Of a stretch of DNA of 28,717 bases, positions 14,601 to 21,210 are shown one piece after another. The DNA comes from Lentzea aerocolonigenes (GTDB lineage Bacteria; Actinomycetota; Actinomycetes; Mycobacteriales; Pseudonocardiaceae): NCBI RefSeq assembly GCF_000955955.1, contig NZ_JYJG01000330.1:1-28717 (forward strand), in the 5' to 3' direction. A program made the translations under genes and the position numbers. The stretch's first letter is position 1. Each line of letters opens with the position of its first letter. Below the pieces are notes generated by a model. The model worked only from the letters and a program-made list of their open reading frames with translations. It was not told where the DNA came from and did no database searches.

Positions 14601-15193
14601 GCCGCCTGGCCAGCGGTTCCGGCGACTTCAGCGTCCGGATCTGGGACGTCGCGAGCGGCGACGTCGTCACGCACCTGTCCAACCAGGGCCACGCGGTGAA
14701 GTCGGTCGCGTTCAGCCCGGACGGCACCAAGCTGGCCACCGGTGGCACCGATTTCGTCGTCCGCGTCTGGGACCTCGCCACCGGCACCCCCACCGAGCTC
14801 ACCGGCCACACCGACACCGTGCACGCCGTGGCGTTCTCCCCCGACGGCAGAACGCTCGCCAGCGCGAGTGCCGACCACGACGTGCGGCTCTGGCAGCTCG
14901 ACGGCCCGCTCGCCACCCTCTCCGGCCACGCCGAACGGGTCTACGCGCTGGCGTTCGCCCCCGACGGAACCCTGCTCAGCGCGGGCGGCGACCGCACGGT
15001 CCGCCGGTGGGAGACCGATGCCGCGCACGCCACCCGACGCGTGTGCGCCACGGCCTCCCCACCTCTGACGACACCCCCGTCTGCCCGGACTAGGACGACC
15101 TCGGCAGACCCACCTCTTCGCATCTCATGGGACCTGTCTAGCCGCCTGGAATTAATCACGTTCGAGGTCAGCGCGTTGAACAACAAATCTTGA
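11636..15193 (+). CDS. HTH-nSTAND1-WD40 repeat membrane-anchored protein
   Basis: 1185-aa protein. An XRE-like helix-turn-helix (about 15-80, FARELRSLRERAGKPTYRE) is followed by a novel STAND NTPase domain with Walker A GASGSGKT (137-144) and Walker B VVDQFEEIF (180-188). A transmembrane helix (about 480-503, FAALLGVLLIATTG) precedes a WD40 region (about 565-1128) of roughly fourteen blades with HTD..AF.PDG..A..DRTVRLWD motifs. Such proteins are proposed signalling or conflict proteins; function here is inferred. The tail is odd. After RVCATASPPL (about 1134-1143) the frame reads about 40 atypical residues to the stop. One frame over, at 15064-15093, the sequence reads DDTPVCPD followed by a stop, like the CP-rich end expected of this family. 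A frameshift or deletion at the 3' end is likely. Confidence 0.9.
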   Translation: MPRKERPLDAGDSAVLTFARELRSLRERAGKPTYRELSSVTHYSEAALSQAAGGRKLPTLQVTLAYVRACGGSEEEWERRWYATAADEPQPEPDAASPYAGLAAFQQEDADRFFGRADLINRLESLAAEHKTVLVVGASGSGKTSLLRAGLMPRLGDKAVLFTPGPNPLDEIPTSADVLVVDQFEEIFTLTDDREVRRRFVEQITERRVVLGVRADFYGHCTDFPALVNAMGTAQLTVGPMTTDELRAAIIQPARTTGHAVETALVSELVANCAEHAGALPLLSHALLETWHRRKGNTLTLQGFRAAGGFEGALTRTAESVYAGLTGRQQEVVRELFIRLTAVGDNTEDTKRRIFRTELDDEPEAALVLEALTTHRLVTVDQDRIEITHEALIRCWPRLKEWLAADRDGLRAHRDLVESAAVWESLDRDPGSLIRGTRLASFRSWLAQPPHPLSARERAFLTASLTAESAELATARKSRRRLQLFAALLGVLLIATTGVSIAALQATSEATRERNTAISQKVAQDVRRLRSTDPALAAQLALAAYRLSPTTDARSALLSSFTPSYATRLTYHHDHVNAVAYAPQRKLLASAGKDRKVQLVDVSDPHHPRETFTLTTHTDNVTNVVFSSDGALLATAGWDRTARLWDTTTGNPVAVISHSDQVNAVAFSSDNKILATASAETVRLWDLTNPREPRRITEFQNSGRVISIAFSQKDPLLVAGAWDGTARVWNLDGTHRDLRGKGPVNAVAISPDGRRIATSSDRAIQVWPTDGGEPQLLNGHTDVVRGLAFSPDGRLASTSVDRTVRIWDQGDPLVLTGHTAPVVGAAFIGNGLATASDDNTVRLWDLPGDLIQAHSDSVYSVATNGSLIATGSYDRTVKLWQDGRLKAVLSGPQDAVNTVRFSPDGQTLYAASADHRVHRWTIAGTPLPALEGHTDAVNTLAVSPDGNLIATGSTDRTIVLWDARSGSSLGTLPGHADSVESLAFSPDSRRLASGSGDFSVRIWDVASGDVVTHLSNQGHAVKSVAFSPDGTKLATGGTDFVVRVWDLATGTPTELTGHTDTVHAVAFSPDGRTLASASADHDVRLWQLDGPLATLSGHAERVYALAFAPDGTLLSAGGDRTVRRWETDAAHATRRVCATASPPLTTPPSARTRTTSADPPLRISWDLSSRLELITFEVSALNNKS

Positions 15194-15196
15194 ACA

Positions 15197-15603
15197 TCAG
15201 GGGCAGGGCGGCCGGAACTCCACGCCCGGCAGGTACCGGTCCCACTCCTCGCGGGTGATCCGCGGGTGGGCCAGCGCGCAGATCCGGTGTGCCACCCGCT
15301 CCGGGTTCACGGTCCAGAGCCGGGTGGTCCGGTCCATGCCCGCGCTCACGGCCGGGGACGCCGGGGTTCGGCGACATCCCACAGCCGCACCGTCATGTCC
15401 GCGCCCGCCGTCGCGAGGGTCCTGCCGTCCGGGCTGAACGCCATCGCGTCGACCTCCGCTGCGTCCAGCTCGATCGGCGGGCGACGGGTGCCGGCGAGCG
15501 ACGACGTCGTCACCAGGTTGTCGACGTCCCACAGCATCGTGGTCGTCTCCTTGCCGGCCGCCGTGGTGACCAGCTTGCCGTCCGGCGAGAACACAGGCAG
15601 CCT
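15197..15603 (-). pseudogene. Decayed 3' fragment of a WD40 repeat gene
   Basis: The minus strand encodes WD40 remnants in two frames. From about 15600 to 15346 it reads VFSPDGKLVTTAAGK, then VDAMAFSPDGRTLATAG and DMTVRLWDVAEPRRP before a stop. From about 15345 to 15197 a different frame gives GMDRTTRLWTVNPERVAHR and ends REEWDRYLPGVEFRPPCP, a classic C-terminus of nSTAND/WD40 proteins. The middle of a blade is missing, so a deletion plus frameshift has occurred. There is no start codon context, NTPase domain or promoter; the upstream part is cut off at the MerR gene. It lies tail to tail with the intact WD40 gene. Confidence 0.85.
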
Positions 15604-15976
15604 ATGGAGTGAGCCGCCGCTTGAAGTCCGGGCACTCGATCAACGGCTCGTGCGTGCACGTCGAGGCGTGCTCGAGGCTGTCGCGCATGCGTTGCAACCG
15701 GGCGATGTCCTCGTGCAGCACCGCGACCTTCTCGGCCATCTTGGCGCGCAACGCGGTGTCGCCGGGCGTGGCGACCAGGAACCGGCTGATCTCCGCGATC
15801 GAGAACCCGGCCCGGCGCGCGCAGTTGATCAGCTCCAGCCGGGACAGCACCTCGGGCTCGTAGGTGCGGCGCAGTCCGTTGCGGCCGCTCGACGTGAGCA
15901 GCCCCTTCTTCTCGTAGAACCGCAGAGCCGACGGCGCGAGGCCCGTCTTCTCGGCTACTTCGGCGATGTCCAGCAC
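15602..15976 (-). CDS. MerR-family transcriptional regulator
   Basis: 124-aa regulator. The N-terminal winged helix-turn-helix is MLDIAEVAEKTGLAPSALRFYEKKGLL, followed by GLRRTYEPEVLSRLELI, typical of MerR. A dimerisation coiled coil (about 80-108) follows. The C-terminus has CTHEPLIECPDF, with two cysteines (and a histidine) that could bind metal or sense redox. The GTG at 15976 has no Shine-Dalgarno, but TAGTGT ends 7 nt upstream, which would suit leaderless translation. No target with a clear MerR dyad is adjacent. A MerR-type promoter does exist 6 kb away at 21932-21962, but linking them is speculative. Confidence 0.88.
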   Translation of the reverse strand: MLDIAEVAEKTGLAPSALRFYEKKGLLTSSGRNGLRRTYEPEVLSRLELINCARRAGFSIAEISRFLVATPGDTALRAKMAEKVAVLHEDIARLQRMRDSLEHASTCTHEPLIECPDFKRRLTP

Positions 15977-16011
15977 GCAGTCAACACTAAGTGCAGGCGA
16001 GATTAATCCAG

Positions 16012-16040
16012 TGGACGCGACGATCAGACGCGTCTACCTT
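16012..16040 (+). promoter_or_regulatory. Candidate promoter of leader/GNAT/IF-1 operon
   Basis: A -35-like TGGACG (16012-16017) and -10-like TACCTT (16035-16040) with 17-bp spacing precede the leader ORF. A start near 16047 would give a leader of about 33 nt to the leader-peptide ATG. Matches to consensus are only partial. Confidence 0.4.
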
Positions 16041-16079
16041 GCTCCTCGGCCGTGGCTTCGACTTTGGAGGTGAGTACCC

Positions 16080-16133
16080 ATGAACACTGTTTCGATGTGG
16101 GTGCTCCCCAGGTCGTCACGGTTGGGCGGCTAG
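16080..16133 (+). CDS. 17-residue leader peptide (uORF)
   Basis: Short ORF encoding MNTVSMWVLPRSSRLGG. It is preceded by an ideal ribosome-binding site, GGAGGTGA at 16066-16073, 6 nt before the ATG. It is followed by a TAG stop 39 nt before the GNAT start. The codons for W-V-L-P (16098-16109) form one arm of an RNA stem with downstream sequence, and the stop codon lies in the loop of a 6-bp hairpin. A sequence this short with such a strong site is most likely a regulatory leader peptide, where ribosome stalling or slowing changes mRNA folding. It is not recognised as a known resistance leader. Confidence 0.65.
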   Translation: MNTVSMWVLPRSSRLGG

Positions 16134-16172
16134 GGGTCCGCCCGGAGCACCTTCGGTGATGTTTCCCGGAGG
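16100..16172 (+). promoter_or_regulatory. Translational attenuator before GNAT/IF-1
   Basis: Segment 1 GGTGCTCC (16100-16107, within the leader codons) is perfectly complementary to segment 2 GGAGCACC (16144-16151). Nested inside is GGGCGG/CCGCCC (16124-16129/16138-16143), with the leader stop in its loop. Segment 3 CCTTCGG (16150-16156) pairs with segment 4 CCGGAGG (16166-16172), the GNAT ribosome-binding site (7 bp, one G-U, 9-nt loop). An alternative hairpin CACC-TTC-GGTG (16148-16158) would break the 3:4 stem and free the site. This four-segment logic matches ermC-type translational attenuation. Folding energies were not computed. Confidence 0.55.
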
Positions 16173-16889
16173 ATGAGTACTTTGGATTCTTTGGTTTTGG
16201 CCCGTGTCTCGGACAACTGCTGGCACGCAGTCGGCGATGACCGGGTGATCGGCCGCGGAGAGGTGTCCGCGAGGCCCGATGGCCGGCGGTTCCTGAGCAT
16301 CGACGTGTGGCGTGACGACGTGTTCGGGCGGTTGGCCGAGACGATGCTGCCGGTGTTGCCGAAGCCGCTGTACACGGTGGTCGACGAAGCCGATGCCGAG
16401 TCGGCGGACCTGTGGCGCGGGGCGGGCTTCGAGGTCCGCCGCAGGGAATGGGAGTGCCTGATCCCGACGCGGCCGGCCGGGCCGTCGGACGTCGCGGTGA
16501 TCTCGCCGGACGAAGAGCCGCTGGCCGAGCTGGACCGCGTGATCCGCGCCGAGGTCGACTGGCAGGAGATGCCCGCGGAACTGCTGGGGCCTGGAGTGGT
16601 GGACCCGTCGTTGTACTCCGTGGCGGTGCAGGACGGCAGCTATGTCGGGATGATCCGCGTGACCCATGTGAATCGCCTACCGCGCATCGGCCTGATCGCG
16701 GTGCGCGCGGACTCACGCCGTCGTGGTGTCGGGCGCGCTTTGCTCAGCCACGCCTTGGGTTCACTGCACAACCGCGGCGTCAACACGGCCTCGGCCGAGT
16801 TGAACGAGACGAACACCGCCGCGCTGGCGTTGTTCGGCGAGTTCGGCGCGCGCCGGGTCGGCAGCAACCTGGAACTGGTGTTGCGCTGA
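16173..16889 (+). CDS. Tandem-GNAT N-acetyltransferase
   Basis: 238-aa protein. The C-terminal half is a GNAT acetyltransferase with the acetyl-CoA loop [19 protein letters not shown] (about 173-190) and [20 protein letters not shown]. The N-terminal half (about 1-105) resembles a degenerate second GNAT domain ([20 protein letters not shown]), as in mycothiol synthase-like double-GNAT proteins. The substrate is unknown; an antibiotic, a ribosomal protein or tRNA-linked target are possibilities. The start is uncertain. The site CCGGAGG directly abuts ATG 16173 with zero spacing, whereas an in-frame TTG at 16182 lies 9 nt away and may be the true start. Its stop overlaps the IF-1 ATG by one base (TGATG), so the two are coupled. 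It is preceded by the leader peptide and attenuator. Confidence 0.85.
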   Translation: MSTLDSLVLARVSDNCWHAVGDDRVIGRGEVSARPDGRRFLSIDVWRDDVFGRLAETMLPVLPKPLYTVVDEADAESADLWRGAGFEVRRREWECLIPTRPAGPSDVAVISPDEEPLAELDRVIRAEVDWQEMPAELLGPGVVDPSLYSVAVQDGSYVGMIRVTHVNRLPRIGLIAVRADSRRRGVGRALLSHALGSLHNRGVNTASAELNETNTAALALFGEFGARRVGSNLELVLR

Positions 16890-17107
16890 TGGCCAAGACG
16901 GGAATCGAGGTCGAGGGCACCGTCGTGGAATGCCTTCGTGACGCGAAGTTCAAGGTGGAGCTGGCCAACGGGCACCACGTGCTCGCCCACATCAGCGGCA
17001 AGATCCGGCGCAACTACATCAGGATCCTGCCGTTCGACCGGGTCCTGGTCGAGGTGAACCCATACGACCTCGACCGCGGCAGGATTCTCTTCCGCTATCG
17101 CAACTAG
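16889..17107 (+). CDS. infA: Translation initiation factor IF-1 (paralogue)
   Basis: 72-aa protein with the full IF-1 OB fold: [24 protein letters not shown], then [18 protein letters not shown] and [17 protein letters not shown]. Length and motifs equal canonical IF-1, which binds the 30S A site during initiation. The usual infA lies with rpmJ, rpsM and rpsK in the ribosomal protein cluster. Here it follows an acetyltransferase and no ribosomal genes are present, so it is probably a second copy. Compared with the usual sequence it has an unusual cysteine (C15) and lacks the second lysine of MAKKDG. Coupling to the GNAT gene (TGATG) and control by the upstream leader suggest expression under translational stress. 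This role is inferred. Confidence 0.93.
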   Translation: MAKTGIEVEGTVVECLRDAKFKVELANGHHVLAHISGKIRRNYIRILPFDRVLVEVNPYDLDRGRILFRYRN

Positions 17108-17200
17108 TGATCTTGATGTTCTCCGAACACGACCCGAATCGCTTCCGGTTCTGAGTCCGGCAACGTACTGCCCCGAACGTTTCCTTGAGAGGGGTAGAAC

Positions 17201-18220
17201 ATGAAGCTGAGACGGGTGGTTTTCGGTCTGACGACCGCGGCGGTGCTGTTGGCGGGCACCGCCGCGGCGTCGGCGGCCGCACCGGCACGTCTCTCCGTGT
17301 CCGGGTCGAACGTCGTGGATCCGGCGGGGAACCCGATCGTGCTGCGGGGGTACAACTGGGGGCAGTGGGGCACGGTCCAGCCGCAGGACCCCGGTGACAA
17401 CGCGGCGGCGGGCGCGAACTCGGTGCGGATTCCGCTGCGCTGGTGGGGAGAGTGGAAGGACGGGGTCGACAGCCGCGACCCCGATCCGGGCAACCCCAGC
17501 CACATCGACGCCGCGCACCTCGCGCTGCTGGACCAGACGATCAAGCAGGCGAGCGACGCGCACCTGTGGATCACGCTGTTCGTCGACTCGGACTACGGGC
17601 AGGGCGCGGGTGGGCGGCCTGACAACTTCTGGACGAACCCCGTGATGAAGCAGCAGTTCAAGGAGGTCTGGCAGTTCCTCGTGCGGCGCTACAAGACCAC
17701 GCCCTACATGGGCATGCTGGAGATCCTTCCTGAGCCGAAGCCGATCGGGCAGAGCGACGCGCAGGTGAGGGCGTTCTACGACGAGATGACGCTCACGATC
17801 CGCGGGATCGACAAGCGCACGCCGATCGTGGTGGGGCCCAACGACAACTACAGCTGCAGCCACCTCGAGGGCGCCTACACCACGGTCGACCCGAAGATCG
17901 TCTACACCTGCAACTACTTCATCTTCGACAACCCGCTCAACCGCATCAAGCTGATCACCGACTTCCGCGCCGCGCACAACGTGCCGGTGTGGATCAACCA
18001 GGTCGGCATCGAGAGCGGTGACGTGGACGCGAAGACGAAGGCGCGCACCGTGCTGCAGGCCTTCGAGGACAACAACATCGGCTGGGCGTGGTGGACGTAC
18101 CGCATCAGCGGCACGAACCCGGACACGCACGGCATCTACTACGCCGACCCGAACGAGCCCGACGGCTGGCACCTCAAGCCGGCGTGGCTGGCTCTGGTGA
18201 ACGGCTTCCTCGTCGCATGA
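17201..18220 (+). CDS. Secreted GH5-like (cellulase family) protein with altered active site
   Basis: 339 aa with a Sec signal peptide (MKLRRVVFGLTTAAVLLAGTAAASA). GGGG-rich site GAGAGGGG lies about 7 nt before the ATG. The body follows a GH5 (beta/alpha)8 glycosidase: VDPAGNPIVLRGYNWGQWG, GANSVRIPLRWWGEW, AHLWITLFVD, MLEILPEPKP, VYTCNYFIF, VPVWINQVGIESG and IGWAWWTYR. In GH5 the acid/base is the E of NEP and the nucleophile is the E of a GEFG-like strand. Here E178 remains (in PEP), but the nucleophile position reads Q267 (INQVG), and the usual H of HxY is N238. It may be an inactive sugar-binding relative or a divergent subfamily. The 3' end overlaps the convergent acyltransferase gene by 47 bp. 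Confidence 0.8.
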   Translation: MKLRRVVFGLTTAAVLLAGTAAASAAAPARLSVSGSNVVDPAGNPIVLRGYNWGQWGTVQPQDPGDNAAAGANSVRIPLRWWGEWKDGVDSRDPDPGNPSHIDAAHLALLDQTIKQASDAHLWITLFVDSDYGQGAGGRPDNFWTNPVMKQQFKEVWQFLVRRYKTTPYMGMLEILPEPKPIGQSDAQVRAFYDEMTLTIRGIDKRTPIVVGPNDNYSCSHLEGAYTTVDPKIVYTCNYFIFDNPLNRIKLITDFRAAHNVPVWINQVGIESGDVDAKTKARTVLQAFEDNNIGWAWWTYRISGTNPDTHGIYYADPNEPDGWHLKPAWLALVNGFLVA

Positions 18221-19166
18221 CCGGTTCCTCGACGTAACGCCAGCTGAGCGCCGCCGCCACGACCGTGAGCACCGCCGCGACCGGTCCGGCGGCGGCGCCC
18301 AGCTCCGGGCGCAGCCACAGCGTCAGCGGGTAGTTCCACAGGTAGGCGCCATAGGAGAGGATTCCCAGCGCCACCAACGGTTTGACCGGTGTCGCGACCT
18401 GTTCCCACTTCGACCAGACCAGCAGCAGCACCGCCGTGCAACCCGCGATCGCCGGGCCCGCGACGAGGTAGGTGAGTGCGCTGCCCCGCAACGGGATCAC
18501 GGACAGGGCCACGATTCCGGCGAGCGCGATCGGGACGGCCCACTTCGGTGCGCTGGTCAGCTTGAGCCTGGTGGCCGCGCCGATCACGAAGCACACGAAC
18601 CACGACGTCGGCAGCGCGTAGGCGTTGTCGGCGTTGGGCCACAGCCATATCAGCGTCGCCGTGCAGGCAGCGAGCGCCGCCAGTGCGGTGACCGCCAGTG
18701 CCGCGCCCGTCCGGTTGCGCACCCATGCGAACGCCAGCAGAGCAGGCCACAGCAGGTAGAACTGCTCCTCGGTGGCGAGCGTCCAGCTGTGGAACGCCGC
18801 CGGGCTCACCCCGCCGATCGGCAGGTTGCCCGTGAACGTCACCAGCACGATCGCGGTCCTGAGCAGCTCGTCGCGCTCACCCAGCGGGTCGAAGACGAGC
18901 GTGACCAGCGCGAAGACGACTGTGAGCGCTATCAACGCGGGCAGCAGCCTGCGCGCCCTGCGCAGGTAGAACCGTTTGAAATCGACGCGTCCCTTGGTGC
19001 TCAGCTCTCGGCTGAGCACGCCGGTGATCAGGTAGCCGCTCAACGTGAAGAAGACGACCACGCCGACCACACCGGCACCGGGGAACACGTCGGGGAACGC
19101 GTGGCGCAGCATCACCAGCAGAATGGCGATGCCGCGCAACACGTCCAGTCCGGCGATGCGCTTCAC
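18174..19166 (-). CDS. Acyltransferase-3 (OafA/YrhL-type) membrane protein
   Basis: 330-aa integral membrane acyltransferase. The N-terminal motif RIAGLDVLRGIAILLVMLRH, VGVVVFFTLSGYLITGVL, FKRFYLRRARRLLPAL and the catalytic-type SWTLATEEQFYLLWPAL are typical of the acyltransferase-3 family. These proteins O-acetylate sugars, peptidoglycan or antibiotics, and form the membrane half of VanT serine racemases. About ten transmembrane helices are visible. The GTG at 19166 overlaps the ddl stop by 4 nt (GTGA). It is the last gene of the vanX-alr-ddl operon, so it probably modifies or exports a cell-wall precursor. It lacks the C-terminal soluble SGNH domain of the larger OafA proteins. It overlaps the GH5 gene by 47 bp at its 3' end. 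Confidence 0.88.
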   Translation of the reverse strand: MKRIAGLDVLRGIAILLVMLRHAFPDVFPGAGVVGVVVFFTLSGYLITGVLSRELSTKGRVDFKRFYLRRARRLLPALIALTVVFALVTLVFDPLGERDELLRTAIVLVTFTGNLPIGGVSPAAFHSWTLATEEQFYLLWPALLAFAWVRNRTGAALAVTALAALAACTATLIWLWPNADNAYALPTSWFVCFVIGAATRLKLTSAPKWAVPIALAGIVALSVIPLRGSALTYLVAGPAIAGCTAVLLLVWSKWEQVATPVKPLVALGILSYGAYLWNYPLTLWLRPELGAAAGPVAAVLTVVAAALSWRYVEEPVMRRGSRSPEPATPA

Positions 19167-20116
19167 CGCATCGCTCCCCTGACCAGCTTGTCCAGTAGGT
19201 CCGAATAGGACAGTCCGACGGTCGCGAACATCTTGGGCACCTGGGACTCCGCCGTCATGCCCGGCATGGTGTTGACCTCGTTGAGCACGAGGCCGTCGTT
19301 CGTGAGGAAGAAGTCGACTCGTGCCAGTCCACGGCACCCCAACGCCTCGTAGACGCGCAGTGCCGCATCTTCCAACGCCTTGAGCTCGATGTCGTCCAGC
19401 GGCGCCGGGATGACGAACTTGGCGCTGCCGTCGTACTTCACGGTGGTGTCGAACAAGCCCGGCACCTGGATCTCCAGCGGCGGCCCGGTCCGGCGGCCTT
19501 CGTCCGGGTCGTCGAGCACGGCGATGTCGATCTCCCGGCCGTGCAGGACCTCCTCGATCAGCACGCGGTCGTCGAGCTGCAGCGCCTGGCTCACAGCGGG
19601 TTCGAGATCTGCCTCGCGCTCCACGAGCTGCACGCCGAAGCTCGACCCCGCCGCCACCGGCTTCACCACGACAGGGCCGGTGAAGTCCACAGTGGACGCG
19701 TTGGTGACCAGCCGGGCCTTCGCGGTGCGCACTCCGACCGCCTCCGCGACCAGCTTGGTCGCCCACTTGTCCATGGCCAGAGCACCAGCCCTGAGCGGCG
19801 AACCCACGTACGGCACACCAGCGAGTTCACACAGTCCAGCGAGGGTGCCGTCCTCGCCGAGCGGCCCGTGGACCAGCGGCAGCACGACGTCGCAGCTGGC
19901 GATCACGTCGAGTGCGGCCGCGAGACTGCCCGCTGCCAGCGTGTCGAGCACCTGGCCGTCCGTTCCGTGCCACCTGCCGTCCCTGCCGATGGTCAGCGAC
20001 ACGGCCTCGTACTTGGCCGGGTCGAGCGCCTTCCGCACCGATGCCGCCGAGGCGACCGACACGTCGTGCTCGCAGTTCTGCCCGCCGCCGATCACGGCGA
20101 CCCGGATCCCCCTCAT
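19163..20116 (-). CDS. ddl: D-alanine--D-alanine (or D-Ala-D-X) ligase
   Basis: 317-aa ATP-grasp ligase joining D-Ala to a second D-amino or hydroxy acid. Motifs: GGGQNCEHDVSVASA (10-24, catalytic E16), HGPLGEDG (83-90), AAGSSFGV (155-162), EVLHGREIDIAVL, and the metal ligands D268 (LARVDFF) and E280/N282 (VLNEVNTMPGMT). The omega-loop region FDTTVKYDGSAKFVIPAPL keeps a K-Y pair (K227, Y228) as in D-Ala-D-Ala and VanC/VanG-like ligases, not the H-containing loop of VanA/VanB D-lactate ligases. The ATG at 20116 overlaps the alr stop by 4 nt. With vanX and a racemase it may make a modified dipeptide or supply extra D-Ala-D-Ala. Substrate choice is unresolved. Confidence 0.9.
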   Translation of the reverse strand: MRGIRVAVIGGGQNCEHDVSVASAASVRKALDPAKYEAVSLTIGRDGRWHGTDGQVLDTLAAGSLAAALDVIASCDVVLPLVHGPLGEDGTLAGLCELAGVPYVGSPLRAGALAMDKWATKLVAEAVGVRTAKARLVTNASTVDFTGPVVVKPVAAGSSFGVQLVEREADLEPAVSQALQLDDRVLIEEVLHGREIDIAVLDDPDEGRRTGPPLEIQVPGLFDTTVKYDGSAKFVIPAPLDDIELKALEDAALRVYEALGCRGLARVDFFLTNDGLVLNEVNTMPGMTAESQVPKMFATVGLSYSDLLDKLVRGAMR

Positions 20117-21210
20117 CGCACAAACCTCCGCACCCGCGCCCCGATACCCGTCACGATCTCGTGCGGGATCGTTCCCGCCCACCGAGCCCAGTCCCCCACC
20201 GTCGGCTCGCCGTCATCCCCTGGTCCGAACACCACAGCCTCGTCTCCCGGCAGCACCGGGTCGTCCTCCACGTCGACCACGACCTGGTCCATCGAGATCA
20301 CCCCGACGACCGGCCGGCGACGTCCGCCCAGAAACACCTCCGCGCGGCCAGAAGCCGCGCGCGGCAAGCCATCCGCATAGCCGACCGGCAGCAGCGCCAG
20401 CGTGGTCGCGCGCTCGGTCACGTGCCGATGTCCGTACCCCACCCCGGTTCCCGCGTCGACCCGCCGGACCTGGACCACTGGCGCGGTGAGCCGCAACGCG
20501 GACCGCAGCCGGGTGGTGCCGGACGGGTCGATCCCCACCAGACCCGCGCCGATCCGGATCATGTCCAGATGCGTGCTGGGGTCCGTCAACGCCGCGCTCG
20601 TGGCGGCCAAGTGCCTCAGTTTCGGCCGCAAACCGGCCTGCCGCGCCATTTCCACGCCCTGGATGAGCGCTCGCCGGCCAGGACCGTTGGCACCAGGCGT
20701 GTCCGCGCACGGCAGGTGCCCCATCACGCCGACGACCGTGATCTTCCCGGCCAGTTCCGCTTTGCGAGCCGCCGACATCAACGCCAGCCACGAGTCCGGC
20801 GAGGCGCCGTCGCGTGCCATCCCGGTGTCGAGCTGGAGGTGCACGCGCACCGGCCCTGCCTGTTCGATCACCGCGAGGTGGTGCGGGCTCGGCACGCTCA
20901 GGTCGATGCCGTACCTGGCCGCGGTGCGCACGTCGACGTCGACCGGGTTGAGCCAGCTGAGCACCGGAACGTCCACACCGGACTCCCGCACCGCGACGCC
21001 CTCGGCCAGCGAGGTGACGCCGATCCACGTCGCGCCGGCGGCGACCGCAGTTCGTGCGGCGTCGCCGAGCCCGTGCCCGAACCCGTCCGCCTTGACCACG
21101 GCCATGACCTCGCCGCGGGTCAGCTCGACGAACCGCCTCGTGTTGGCCGCCACCGCACTCAGGTCCACGGTCAGCCGTGGTTCGGCCGACGCCTGGCGGA
21201 TGCTCGTCAC
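20113..21210 (-). CDS. alr: Alanine/serine racemase (Alr-type PLP enzyme)
   Basis: 365-aa fold-type III PLP racemase. The PLP lysine is K40 in VMAVVKADGFGHG; HLQLDTGMARDG, GHLPCAD and MIRIGAGLVGI follow. The catalytic tyrosine is Y259 in GVGYGH, and the C-terminal beta-domain contains ISMDQVVVDV. It interconverts L- and D-alanine (or serine) for the D-Ala ligase downstream. The usual K-A-N/D-A-Y-GHG motif has F instead of Y. The GTG at 21210 overlaps the vanX stop by 4 nt. Together with the acyltransferase-3 gene two positions downstream, it supplies both activities that are fused in VanT of VanC/VanG-type resistance. It may be a second alr of the genome. Confidence 0.9.
   Translation of the reverse strand: MTSIRQASAEPRLTVDLSAVAANTRRFVELTRGEVMAVVKADGFGHGLGDAARTAVAAGATWIGVTSLAEGVAVRESGVDVPVLSWLNPVDVDVRTAARYGIDLSVPSPHHLAVIEQAGPVRVHLQLDTGMARDGASPDSWLALMSAARKAELAGKITVVGVMGHLPCADTPGANGPGRRALIQGVEMARQAGLRPKLRHLAATSAALTDPSTHLDMIRIGAGLVGIDPSGTTRLRSALRLTAPVVQVRRVDAGTGVGYGHRHVTERATTLALLPVGYADGLPRAASGRAEVFLGGRRRPVVGVISMDQVVVDVEDDPVLPGDEAVVFGPGDDGEPTVGDWARWAGTIPHEIVTGIGARVRRFVR

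Noticed and set aside
19167..19766. N-terminal extension of the acyltransferase frame into ddl
   Set aside because: The extension is out of frame with the clear ddl protein and lacks any acyltransferase motif; MKRIAGLDVLRG at 19166 is the family start.
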